Positions 1 to 5,926 of a stretch of 10,802 nt of DNA are shown here, in pieces. Both the position numbers and the translations under genes were made by a program. Within the stretch, counting starts at the first letter, position 1; every line of letters begins with the position of its first letter. The stretch is from an uncultured Clostridia bacterium (GTDB taxonomy: Bacteria > Bacillota > Clostridia > UBA1381). Below the pieces are notes generated by a model that was not told where the DNA came from, did no database searches, and saw only the letters and a program-made list of their open reading frames with translations. The DNA lies in assembly GCA_944391265.1 (NCBI GenBank), contig CALXSX010000020.1, positions 1 to 10,802 on the forward strand. Direction: 5' to 3'.

Positions 1-1802
1 CTATAATAAAGAAGTGGCTCTATTCTGACAAGGACATATTTTTAAGAGAGCTCGTGTCAAACGCGTGCGACGCTGTCACGAAAATAAAAAAGCTTGCCGG
101 GATAGGCGAGGCGCAGATAGGCGACGAGAAATTTAAGGTTACAGTTACGGTCGATCCTGAAGCAGGCACGCTGTCGGTAAGCGATAACGGCATAGGAATG
201 ACCGCGGAGGAGATAGACAAATACATCAATCAGATAGCGTTCTCCGGCGCAAACGATTTTCTTGAAAAGTATAAAAACGAAAACGATCCTGACGTGATAA
301 TAGGTCACTTCGGGCTGGGATTTTACTCGGCGTTCATGGTAGCCGACAAGGTGGAAATTGATTCGCTGTCATACCAAGAGGGAGCAAAGCCTGCCAAATG
401 GGTATGCGAGGGCGGTCTTGAATATGAGATGACAGACGGGACGCGCACGGAGCGAGGCACGACTGTTACGCTTTACCTCAGCGAGGACAGCAGTGAGCTG
501 AAAAACGAGTTTGAGGTTAGGTCCATACTGCGCAAGTACTGCTCATTTTTGCCGGTAGAGGTGTATCTTGAAACTGTGAAAAAGGACGGGCCTGAGGAAA
601 ATAAGGACAAGTCCGATGAGAAAAAAGAAGAGCCAAAGCCTATTAACGACACTAACCCGCTGTGGATGAAAAAGCCGTCTGAGTGCACCGATGAGGAATA
701 CAAGGAATTTTACACAAAGGTGTTCATGGACTTCAACGAGCCGCTTTTCTGGATACACCTTAATGTTGATTATCCGTTTAACCTCAAGGGAATTTTATAC
801 TTCCCGAAAATCAACCGCGATTTTGCGGTAAACGAGGGTCAGATTAAGCTGTTCAACAATCAGGTGTTCGTGGCCGACAACGTAAAAGAGGTTATACCGG
901 AATTCCTGATGCTGCTTAAAGGCGTGATAGACTGTCCCGACCTGCCGCTCAATGTATCGAGGAGCTTTTTGCAAAATGACGGGTACGTTAAAAAGATTGC
1001 GGCGCATATAACGAAAAAGGTTGCGGACAAGCTGACCGGAATGTTTAAAAACGAGCGTGAGACATTCAGCAAGTACTGGGACGATATAAACATATTTATC
1101 AAATACGGATGCATGCGCGATGAAAAGTTTTACGATAAGGTAAAGGACATTCTCCTGTACAAGACGACGGACGGCGACTATGTAACGCTTGATGAATATA
1201 TCGGCGGAAATGACAAAAAGGACGTTTACTACACCTCCGACAAGGAGAGGCAGTCGCAGTACATCAATTTGTTCAGGGAGCAGGGGATAAAAGTCCTTGA
1301 GCTTACAACGATAATGGACACGCAGTTCATGTCATTTGCGGAAATGAAAAACCAGGGCGTTAAGTTCAAGAGAGTTGACTCCAACGTGTCGGACCTTGCG
1401 GAAGGCGAGGAGAAAAACGAGGACGAGTTCAAGGCACTGACAGAGCTTATGAAAAAATCGGTGCCTGATGATGTAAAAGTTGAAGTGCGCGCACTTAAAA
1501 ATGCCGAAGTTCCGGCGGTTATGCTCCTGGGCGAGGAAAACAGAAGAATGCAGGAAATGTACAGGGCATACGGACAGCAGATGGCGGCTATGGCAGGAAT
1601 GTTCAAGGACGAGTACACTCTCGTTTTAAACTCGAACAATGAGCTGATCAAAAAGCTGACAGATATGAACCCGGAAGACGCAAAGCTTGTTTCAGACCAT
1701 ATATATGACCTTGCGATGCTTTGCAACAAGCCGCTGCCGGCGGAAAGAATGACTCAGTTTGTCGAAAGAACGAACAAGATAATGGAGAAAATTGCTGAAT
1801 AA
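1..1802 (+). CDS. htpG: Molecular chaperone HtpG (bacterial Hsp90), 5'-truncated by the window edge
   Basis: Cytosolic ATP-dependent homodimeric chaperone that remodels client proteins with the DnaK system. The reading frame is open from base 3 (residues IIKKWLYSDKDIFLREL) to the TAA at 1800-1802, giving 599 visible residues; the start codon and probably 10-20 codons lie outside the window. The N-terminal GHKL ATPase domain is clear: the catalytic Glu in FLRELVSN, the ATP-binding Asp in DNGIGM (in-window residues about 61-66), the lid/glycine motif GHFGLGFYSAF (about 101-111) and GTTVTLYL. The middle domain carries LPLNVSRSFLQND, which contains the conserved ATP-contacting Arg, and the C-terminal dimerisation domain is present and complete. 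A short, strongly charged segment (bases about 579-638, 15 of 20 residues Lys/Asp/Glu) links the N-terminal and middle domains. It is the only + strand gene and converges on the LonB-like gene. The promoter is outside the window. An internal GTG at base 54 is not the true start, because conserved Hsp90 sequence precedes it. Confidence 0.97.
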   Translation, partial: IIKKWLYSDKDIFLRELVSNACDAVTKIKKLAGIGEAQIGDEKFKVTVTVDPEAGTLSVSDNGIGMTAEEIDKYINQIAFSGANDFLEKYKNENDPDVIIGHFGLGFYSAFMVADKVEIDSLSYQEGAKPAKWVCEGGLEYEMTDGTRTERGTTVTLYLSEDSSELKNEFEVRSILRKYCSFLPVEVYLETVKKDGPEENKDKSDEKKEEPKPINDTNPLWMKKPSECTDEEYKEFYTKVFMDFNEPLFWIHLNVDYPFNLKGILYFPKINRDFAVNEGQIKLFNNQVFVADNVKEVIPEFLMLLKGVIDCPDLPLNVSRSFLQNDGYVKKIAAHITKKVADKLTGMFKNERETFSKYWDDINIFIKYGCMRDEKFYDKVKDILLYKTTDGDYVTLDEYIGGNDKKDVYYTSDKERQSQYINLFREQGIKVLELTTIMDTQFMSFAEMKNQGVKFKRVDSNVSDLAEGEEKNEDEFKALTELMKKSVPDDVKVEVRALKNAEVPAVMLLGEENRRMQEMYRAYGQQMAAMAGMFKDEYTLVLNSNNELIKKLTDMNPEDAKLVSDHIYDLAMLCNKPLPAERMTQFVERTNKIMEKIAE

Positions 1803-1805
1803 TAC

Positions 1806-1844
1806 AGAAGGTCTGTAAAAAACAAAGTTTTTTACAGACCTTCT
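1806..1844. terminator. Perfect 18-bp inverted repeat shared by the 3' ends of htpG and the LonB-like gene; likely bidirectional terminator
   Basis: Bases 1806-1823 and 1827-1844 are exact reverse complements separated by only AAA (1824-1826). The arms contain an A6/T6 block next to the loop. The hairpin begins 4 bases after the htpG stop and includes the stop codon (1832-1834) and last three codons of the minus-strand gene. A classical U-run after the stem is weak on both strands (CTTTGCT on +, GTATTATT on -), so termination or 3'-end protection in both directions is an inference from position and symmetry. Confidence 0.65.
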
Positions 1845-2875
1845 TTGCTATCGCTCTTTTTCTTATACCGGCATGACTCCAGCACCCAGTCCACGTCCCA
1901 TATGTCGGGCGTCGACTTATGCTCAAGCTTTAATTTTGACGCGAGCATCTGCGCTATTTTAACGCTGTCCCTACCGTTTACGGTGAAGCTTGCCATATAC
2001 TTTATCAGCTCATCTGCCACGCTGACGTCGAGCTTTCCGACAGCGCCTTTTATTATTTCCTCCCTCTGCGGCAGCGTCAGAGCGTCAAAATATATCTCAA
2101 CACATCTTGACCGAAGCGCTTCCGGTATCTCGGACGGCTTTCTCGTCGTCGCGCCTATCAGCCTGAAATCGGCAGGCATTCCGTTTTCAAACACGTCGCG
2201 GACATGGCGCGGTATGTTCCTGTTCGACTTTGTATAATACGCGCTTTCATACATTACCCTGCCGTCCTCCAGCACCTTGAGCAGCCTGTTCATCTGCACC
2301 GAGGAAAGCTCGCCTATTTCGTCCAAAAACAGCACTCCGCCATGAGCCTTTGATACGGCGCCTTCTTTTATCTGCGGCACACCGGCGCTGCCGTATGCAC
2401 CTGCACCCTGATAGATAGGGTCATGAACTGAACCCATGAGCGGGTCGGCAATGCCGCGCTCATCGTAATGCGTTGTCGTTGCGTCAAGCTCAATAAACGG
2501 AGCGTCCTTTGAAAACGGCGTGTCAGGCGTTGTTTTAACGTATTCCATGACAACCCTTGCCGCGGCTGTCTTTCCCACGCCCGGCGGTCCGTATATTAAG
2601 ACGTGCTGCGGATTTTTTCCGCCGAGCGCTATCATGAGCGCTTTAATTCCGTCCTCCTGCCCTATCATATCGGAAAGCTGCGCAGGACGCGTCTGCTCTG
2701 TGAGCGGCTTTGTCAGAGTATGACGGCGCATAAAATGCAGTCTTTCAAGCTCTTGCTTTGAATCGCGTGCAATCGCGCTGTCATCGCTTTTCTGTCCGAC
2801 AAGCTGCAAGAGAAAATACAGGCCTATTACTACTGTAAAGAAAAACTGAGTTATATTCATGAGTGTCGTAAACAT
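1832..2875 (-). CDS. LonB-like membrane-anchored AAA+ ATPase lacking the Lon protease domain
   Basis: The protein matches the N-terminal two-thirds of Bacillus-type LonB (a sporulation-associated Lon-family protease of about 550 residues). Seen in order, numbering from the chosen start (347 residues): a membrane anchor at about residues 5-27 (NITQFFFTVVIGLYFLLQLV), a LonB-type linker, LSDMIGQEDGIKAL, Walker A GPPGVGKT (96-103), the LonB signature ELDATTTHYDERGIADPLMG, Walker B VLFLDEIGEL (181-190), sensor 1 RLIGATTR and the RSR arginine-finger motif (255-257). It then stops after DVDWVLESCRYKKK and a Lys/Ser tail, where LonB would continue into the Ser/Lys protease domain. No protease coding follows: htpG ends 29 bases away on the other strand. 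The protein therefore looks like a membrane-tethered unfoldase or remodelling ATPase without its own peptidase. The ATG at 2875 is chosen because AAAGGGA lies about 9 bases upstream; the in-frame ATG at 2884 sits directly against that ribosome binding site. A LonB annotation as a protease would be misleading. Confidence 0.9.
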   Translation of the reverse strand: MFTTLMNITQFFFTVVIGLYFLLQLVGQKSDDSAIARDSKQELERLHFMRRHTLTKPLTEQTRPAQLSDMIGQEDGIKALMIALGGKNPQHVLIYGPPGVGKTAAARVVMEYVKTTPDTPFSKDAPFIELDATTTHYDERGIADPLMGSVHDPIYQGAGAYGSAGVPQIKEGAVSKAHGGVLFLDEIGELSSVQMNRLLKVLEDGRVMYESAYYTKSNRNIPRHVRDVFENGMPADFRLIGATTRKPSEIPEALRSRCVEIYFDALTLPQREEIIKGAVGKLDVSVADELIKYMASFTVNGRDSVKIAQMLASKLKLEHKSTPDIWDVDWVLESCRYKKKSDSKEGL

Positions 2876-2895
2876 TGATGACATTCCCTTTCAAG

Positions 2896-2943
2896 AAAAA
2901 TATATCCGTATATATTTTTTCTTTAATGGGGAAATATATTATA
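2896..2943 (-). promoter_or_regulatory. Putative promoter and AT-rich leader palindrome of the LonB-like gene
   Basis: Reading the minus strand, a perfect TATAAT lies at 2943-2938, but no convincing -35 is found at the usual distance. Between it and the start codon is a perfect 10-bp inverted repeat, AAAAATATAT (2896-2905) and ATATATTTTT (2910-2919), with the 4-base spacer CCGT. It would lie in the leader transcript as a weak A/U hairpin or act as a protein-binding palindrome. The rest of the 184-base gap up to rhaA holds the rhaA terminator and AT-rich sequence with no gene. Confidence 0.4.
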
Positions 2944-2994
2944 AGAAATTTTTACCGATACGTGCGAAAATTTCAAAAATGCGCACAGCACATA

Positions 2995-3032
2995 AAAGCG
3001 GACAGGTGAAAAAAACTTTGCCTGTCCGCTTT
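2995..3032 (-). terminator. Rho-independent terminator downstream of rhaA
   Basis: AAAGCGGACAGG (2995-3006) and CCTGTCCGCTTT (3021-3032) form a 12-bp perfect stem with a 14-base loop. On the minus strand the stem is followed by TTTTATGTG. It starts 28 bases after the rhaA stop codon and separates rhaA from the LonB-like gene, implying separate transcription of the latter. Confidence 0.75.
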
Positions 3033-3059
3033 ATAAATCAGCTCGAAATCTCCCCGATA

Positions 3060-4301
3060 TTATCTTTTGAGGAGAACGTCATTTTCATATTTTTTAACCT
3101 CATCAAACCATGCCATGCCTACGGGCACGTTCTGGCTCTCGCAGAAGTAATCCCATACATCGCCCATCGGGTATGTTTTAATTTCCTCCTGCATCATCAT
3201 CAGCTCTGTAAACCTGCGCTCCTCCTGAAGCTGTCTGAGCTTATCGTTAGGTCTGAGCATTGCTGAAAGCAGTGCCTTCTGCATATTTCTCATTCCTATC
3301 ACCCATGCCGCTATTCTGTTTATTGAAGCGTCAAAGAAATCGAGGGCAAGAAGAACTCTGTCACAGCCGTTTAAGACTATCTCCTTAGCCATTTCCTTTG
3401 TTTCGTCGTCAAGCAAAACAACATGGTCGCTGTCCCATCTTACGCCTCTTGTCACATGAAGAGCCATTTTGTCCGAAAACAGAAGCATTGACGAAATCTT
3501 GTCAGACACCATCTCTGTCGGGTGATAATGGCCGTTGTCCAAAAGACACAGGATATTGTTTTTAGCGGCATAGTTCATGTAAAATTCATGAGAGCCTACC
3601 GTGTAGCTTTCAAGGCCGATACCGAACACCTTTGACTCGACGGCAACGTAAACAAGCGACTTGTCATAATCTGTCGCAAGTATTTCATCAAGCGACTTCT
3701 TAAGCCTTGCCCTCGGCGCTGTCCTGTCTGCCGGTATATCCTTAAACCCGTCAGGTATCCATATGTTTACAAGGCTCGGTTTGCCGAGCTCCTTTGCAAA
3801 GTACTCCGCTATTTTCAGCGACGCCTGTCCGTGGCGCACCCAGAATTTTCTTATTTCCTCGTCTTCGCTTGAAAGCGTTGCGTTTTGCGCCTTTGGATGT
3901 GAGAAGTATGTAGGATTAAAATCAAGGCCCAGACCTCTCTCCTTCGCAAACTCAACCCACGGCGCGAAATGCTCAGGCAATATCTCGTCCCTGTCAACCT
4001 TTTTGCCGTTTGTAACAGCGTAAGACGCGTGAATATTTATCCTGTGCGTTCCCGGAATGAGCGACAGCGCCTTGTCGATGTCCGCCATCAGCTCCTCCGG
4101 CGTGCGCGCCTTGCCGGGGTAATTTCCCGTAGCCTGAATTCCACCGGAAAGAGAGCCGGCATTTTCAAAGCCCTGAACGTCGTCTCCCTGCCAGCAGTGC
4201 ATGGAAATCGGCAGCTTTTTGAGCTGCTCAATAGCCGCGTCTGTATCAACGCCTATCTGCGCATATTTCTTTTTGGCAGATTCATATCTTTCGCTTATCA
4301 T
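3060..4301 (-). CDS. rhaA: L-rhamnose isomerase
   Basis: Cytosolic metal-dependent isomerase interconverting L-rhamnose and L-rhamnulose, the first step of L-rhamnose catabolism. The 413-residue product is close to the usual family length (about 415-420) and is recognisable end to end: LPISMHCWQGDDVQGFE near the N-terminus, NIHASYA, the metal/active-site block LLDNGHYHPTEMVSDKI (about 252-268), HVTRGVRWDSDHVVLLDDE (about 282-300) with the Asp/His ligands, and ALDFFDASINRIAAWVIG. The ATG at 4301 is preferred: GAGGTG lies 9 bases upstream, and the N-terminus (MISERYESAKKKYAQIGVD) aligns with family members. A GTG at 4313 is in frame but less convincing. The gene lies 139 bases downstream of an AraC-family regulator on the same strand, with its own promoter and terminator. 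No rhamnulose kinase, aldolase or transporter gene is in the window, so the rest of the pathway must be elsewhere. Confidence 0.96.
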   Translation of the reverse strand: MISERYESAKKKYAQIGVDTDAAIEQLKKLPISMHCWQGDDVQGFENAGSLSGGIQATGNYPGKARTPEELMADIDKALSLIPGTHRINIHASYAVTNGKKVDRDEILPEHFAPWVEFAKERGLGLDFNPTYFSHPKAQNATLSSEDEEIRKFWVRHGQASLKIAEYFAKELGKPSLVNIWIPDGFKDIPADRTAPRARLKKSLDEILATDYDKSLVYVAVESKVFGIGLESYTVGSHEFYMNYAAKNNILCLLDNGHYHPTEMVSDKISSMLLFSDKMALHVTRGVRWDSDHVVLLDDETKEMAKEIVLNGCDRVLLALDFFDASINRIAAWVIGMRNMQKALLSAMLRPNDKLRQLQEERRFTELMMMQEEIKTYPMGDVWDYFCESQNVPVGMAWFDEVKKYENDVLLKR

Positions 4302-4334
4302 TTCAAGTAACACCTCTTGCCTTTCATTATTATC

Positions 4335-4359
4335 GGCGGCAACAGCTTCAAATGCCGCC
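4335..4359 (-). promoter_or_regulatory. GC-rich hairpin in the rhaA 5' leader
   Basis: GGCGGCA (4335-4341) and TGCCGCC (4353-4359) form a perfect 7-bp stem with an 11-base loop, between the predicted transcription start and the rhaA ribosome binding site (about 4311-4316). It may modulate translation or mRNA stability. No U-run follows it, so it is not a terminator. Confidence 0.4.
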
Positions 4360-4369
4360 CCACGCTTTT

Positions 4370-4397
4370 ATTATACCACACAGGCACTGCAAGCAAA
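4370..4397 (-). promoter_or_regulatory. rhaA promoter
   Basis: On the minus strand a perfect TATAAT lies at 4375-4370. A weak -35 (TTTGCT, 4397-4392) sits 16 bases upstream. The good -10 with a poor -35 fits an activator-dependent promoter, and the weak -35 is overlapped by the nearest copy of the repeated motif described in the next entry. Confidence 0.6.
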
Positions 4398-4442
4398 TGT
4401 CGTGATTTGATAAAAATGTGTCCTTATTTGCAAAAATGTATC
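4391..4442 (-). promoter_or_regulatory. Three phased ACATTT repeats, putative AraC-family operator upstream of rhaA
   Basis: On the minus strand ACATTT occurs at 4439-4434, 4419-4414 and 4400-4395, that is, at 20- and 19-base steps (about two helical turns). The first two copies extend to GAYACATTTTT and match at 12 of 20 positions over the full 20-base unit. The third overlaps the weak rhaA -35. Tandem direct half-sites with a roughly 20-21 base period just upstream of and overlapping a weak -35 are the usual binding layout for AraC/RhaS-type activators. Assignment to the adjacent AraC-family protein is inference. The outermost copy overlaps the stop codon of that regulator gene. Confidence 0.5.
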
Positions 4443-5412
4443 ACTGACTGAGCCTGTACTGCTTAGGTGTTACCCCGAATTTTTCCTTAAAAATCCTGTA
4501 AAAATAGCTCCTGTTTTCATAGCCGACCGCCGCGGCTACTGACGCTATATCGGTTTTTGTATGACTTAAAAGATACGACGCCTGATACAGCCGCTTTGTT
4601 TTCACAAGCTCATTGTATGTTGCACCGGTGTACTGCTTTATAAGCCGGCTCATTATGAAAACCGTCTGATTCAGCTCTGACGCAAGCTGTGAAAGCGATG
4701 CGTCCGCATAGTTTTTCTCTATGTAGTCGAGAGCGTGAAGTACGAGCTTTTTGTCATAATCAGATTTTGAGTTTTTTATTGAGCCGGTGTTGTTCATAAG
4801 CTGCAAAAACAGCAGGCTCATCGTGCTTTCAAGTATATGCCTTCCGAAAAGCTGCGGCTTTATCAGGGTGAAAAGCATGTTTTCCACAAGGTTCTGTATC
4901 GGCACGACGTCTGCTACCTTATAGTGCAGGTAGCTTGAAAAATCGTTTCCCTTTGTAAGGCAATCGGTCAGGAACTCGCCGAGCACGCTTTCACCGGCGA
5001 GCAGTGACAGGTTTGACGAAAAGAATTCGGGCAGGATTATGAAGTTCACAGCAATATCCTCCGCGCCTGCCGGCATTATCTCCTGCACACTGCTCTGGCT
5101 GAGCAGAAGTATTTCGCCCTCGCCGAGCTCCACCGTTTTACCGTTTACGATATGCGTAGTTTTTCCGCGGCACATATAAACCATCTCTATATAATTATGC
5201 CTGTGCTTCGGGAATCTGACAAACCTCGTGTGCGGGCGCAGCTGAATGAGCTTGCCTTTTTCAAGTAGCTTGGCGCTGTCTACGACGAACTCGCCGCTGC
5301 CGGTATAAATGCCCCTGTCTATCGAGCCGGCTCCGTTTTCCGTAACGCGTTTCTCCTCCTCCGTCACCTCTGAAAGAGCAGACAGTATTTCCCCGCTTAT
5401 CACTTTCCTCAA
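4441..5412 (-). CDS. AraC-family transcriptional regulator, probable regulator of rhaA
   Basis: A 323-residue two-domain regulator. After an N-terminal extension of about 55 residues comes a cupin-type sensor fold (about 60-130) with FPKHRHNYIEMVYMCRG, typical of AraC-type sugar sensors. A helical linker follows, then the C-terminal double helix-turn-helix domain (about 222-323): first HTH SLSQLASELNQTVFIMSRLIKQ (239-260) and the second ending in the family signature YFYRIFKEKFGVTPKQYR (303-320). The likely role is to sense L-rhamnose or a related sugar and activate rhaA, inferred from adjacency, shared strand and the phased repeats in the gap; the ligand is not shown by the sequence. The start is a TTG at 5412 with an AAGGGGG tract just upstream and a stop codon 33 bases upstream in frame; a GTG at 5403 is an alternative. 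There is almost no room for a promoter between the start and the ptsH terminator. Confidence 0.9.
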   Translation of the reverse strand: MRKVISGEILSALSEVTEEEKRVTENGAGSIDRGIYTGSGEFVVDSAKLLEKGKLIQLRPHTRFVRFPKHRHNYIEMVYMCRGKTTHIVNGKTVELGEGEILLLSQSSVQEIMPAGAEDIAVNFIILPEFFSSNLSLLAGESVLGEFLTDCLTKGNDFSSYLHYKVADVVPIQNLVENMLFTLIKPQLFGRHILESTMSLLFLQLMNNTGSIKNSKSDYDKKLVLHALDYIEKNYADASLSQLASELNQTVFIMSRLIKQYTGATYNELVKTKRLYQASYLLSHTKTDIASVAAAVGYENRSYFYRIFKEKFGVTPKQYRLSQ

Positions 5413-5441
5413 AGCCCCCTTCCGAAAAAGCCTCTGAAATC

Positions 5442-5472
5442 AAAAAAAGGGACGCCGCAATCCGGCTCCCTT
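5442..5472 (-). terminator. Rho-independent terminator after ptsH, directly upstream of the araC-family gene
   Basis: On the minus strand AAGGGAGCCG (5472-5463) pairs with CGGCGTCCCTT (5457-5447) with one bulged base and a short loop, followed by a T7 run (5448-5442). This is the best-formed terminator in the window. Its T-run ends 29 bases before the TTG start of the next gene, so it can also be read as a leader attenuator for that gene. Confidence 0.8.
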
Positions 5473-5486
5473 CTCATACAGCTTTT

Positions 5487-5514
5487 ATTATTCTGCAAAA
5501 TTGGACTCTATCAA
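5487..5514 (-). promoter_or_regulatory. Possible promoter at the 3' end of ptsH
   Basis: On the minus strand TTGATA (5514-5509; 5 of 6 to TTGACA) and AATAAT (5492-5487; 5 of 6 to TATAAT) are separated by 16 bases. A start near 5480 would transcribe immediately into the 5472-5447 hairpin. It could be the missing promoter of the AraC-family gene, or chance in AT-rich sequence. Confidence 0.25.
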
Positions 5515-5751
5515 CTCAACAAGGCTATTTGCGGCAGCCTCCTCATCGGAGCCGTCAGCAAGAATGTTGACCGAAGTACCCTTTGTTATACCGAGTGACA
5601 GCACGCCGAGCAAACTCTTTGCGTTTACCTTTCTTGCGTCCTTTTCTATCCAGATGCTTGACTTAAATTCATTTGCTCTCTGTATGAAAAATGTTGCAGG
5701 TCTTGCATGTAATCCCACTTGATTTTTAACTACAACCTTTTTAGAAAACAT
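5488..5751 (-). CDS. ptsH: Phosphocarrier protein HPr
   Basis: An 87-residue small cytosolic phosphocarrier of the sugar phosphotransferase system. It relays phosphate from enzyme I to sugar-specific EIIA proteins and, in Firmicutes, is phosphorylated by HPr kinase to act as a CcpA corepressor in carbon catabolite control. Both key sites are visible: the catalytic His15 in GLHARPAT (13-20) and the regulatory Ser46 in NAKSLLGVLSLGI (43-55). Having His15 separates it from the regulatory paralogue Crh, which lacks that histidine. The length is normal for the family. The ATG at 5751 follows AGGAG by 4-5 bases. It lies alone downstream of recA with its own promoter and terminator; no enzyme I gene (ptsI) follows, unlike the classical ptsHI operon. 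Confidence 0.95.
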   Translation of the reverse strand: MFSKKVVVKNQVGLHARPATFFIQRANEFKSSIWIEKDARKVNAKSLLGVLSLGITKGTSVNILADGSDEEAAANSLVELIESNFAE

Positions 5752-5838
5752 AATTCTCCTATGCCCCCCTAAATAATTAAACTAAAACATGTCCTTGCAC
5801 AACAAATTTTAATCGGCCAATATATCAGATATAGATAT

Positions 5839-5867
5839 AGGATACTACATATTGACCAATTCGTCAA
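5839..5867 (-). promoter_or_regulatory. ptsH promoter with a palindrome over the -35
   Basis: On the minus strand TTGACG (5867-5862) and TATCCT (5844-5839) are separated by exactly 17 bases, giving a leader of about 80 bases. The -35 is one half of a palindrome TTGAC-N6-GTCAA (5852-5867), a possible operator. The gap between recA and ptsH contains no gene. Confidence 0.6.
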
Positions 5868-5882
5868 CTGTTTTTTTATGCC

Positions 5883-5898
5883 GCTAAAAATTTTTAGC
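5883..5898. repeat. 16-base perfect palindrome between recA and ptsH
   Basis: GCTAAAAATTTTTAGC is fully self-complementary. It lies 28 bases downstream of the recA stop and 15 bases upstream of the ptsH -35. It could be the recA 3' hairpin, but no U-run follows on the minus strand (GGCATAAAAAAAC), so a protein-binding or 3'-end role is as likely as termination. Confidence 0.45.
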
Positions 5899-5926
5899 AA
5901 ACAAGACGAATTTAAATTTATGTACG

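Noticed and set aside
1229..1729. Open frame of 166 codons on the minus strand inside htpG
   Set aside because: It lies wholly antisense to well-conserved htpG coding sequence, has Ser/Phe-rich composition typical of a shadow frame and no ribosome binding site I could support.
2896..2919. AT palindrome as a terminator
   Set aside because: No gene ends nearby on the + strand and on the minus strand it lies between the -10 and the start codon, so it is better described as leader or operator sequence.
4302..4440. Catabolite-repression (cre) site before rhaA
   Set aside because: No convincing match to the cre palindrome is visible; the repeats present are direct, not inverted.
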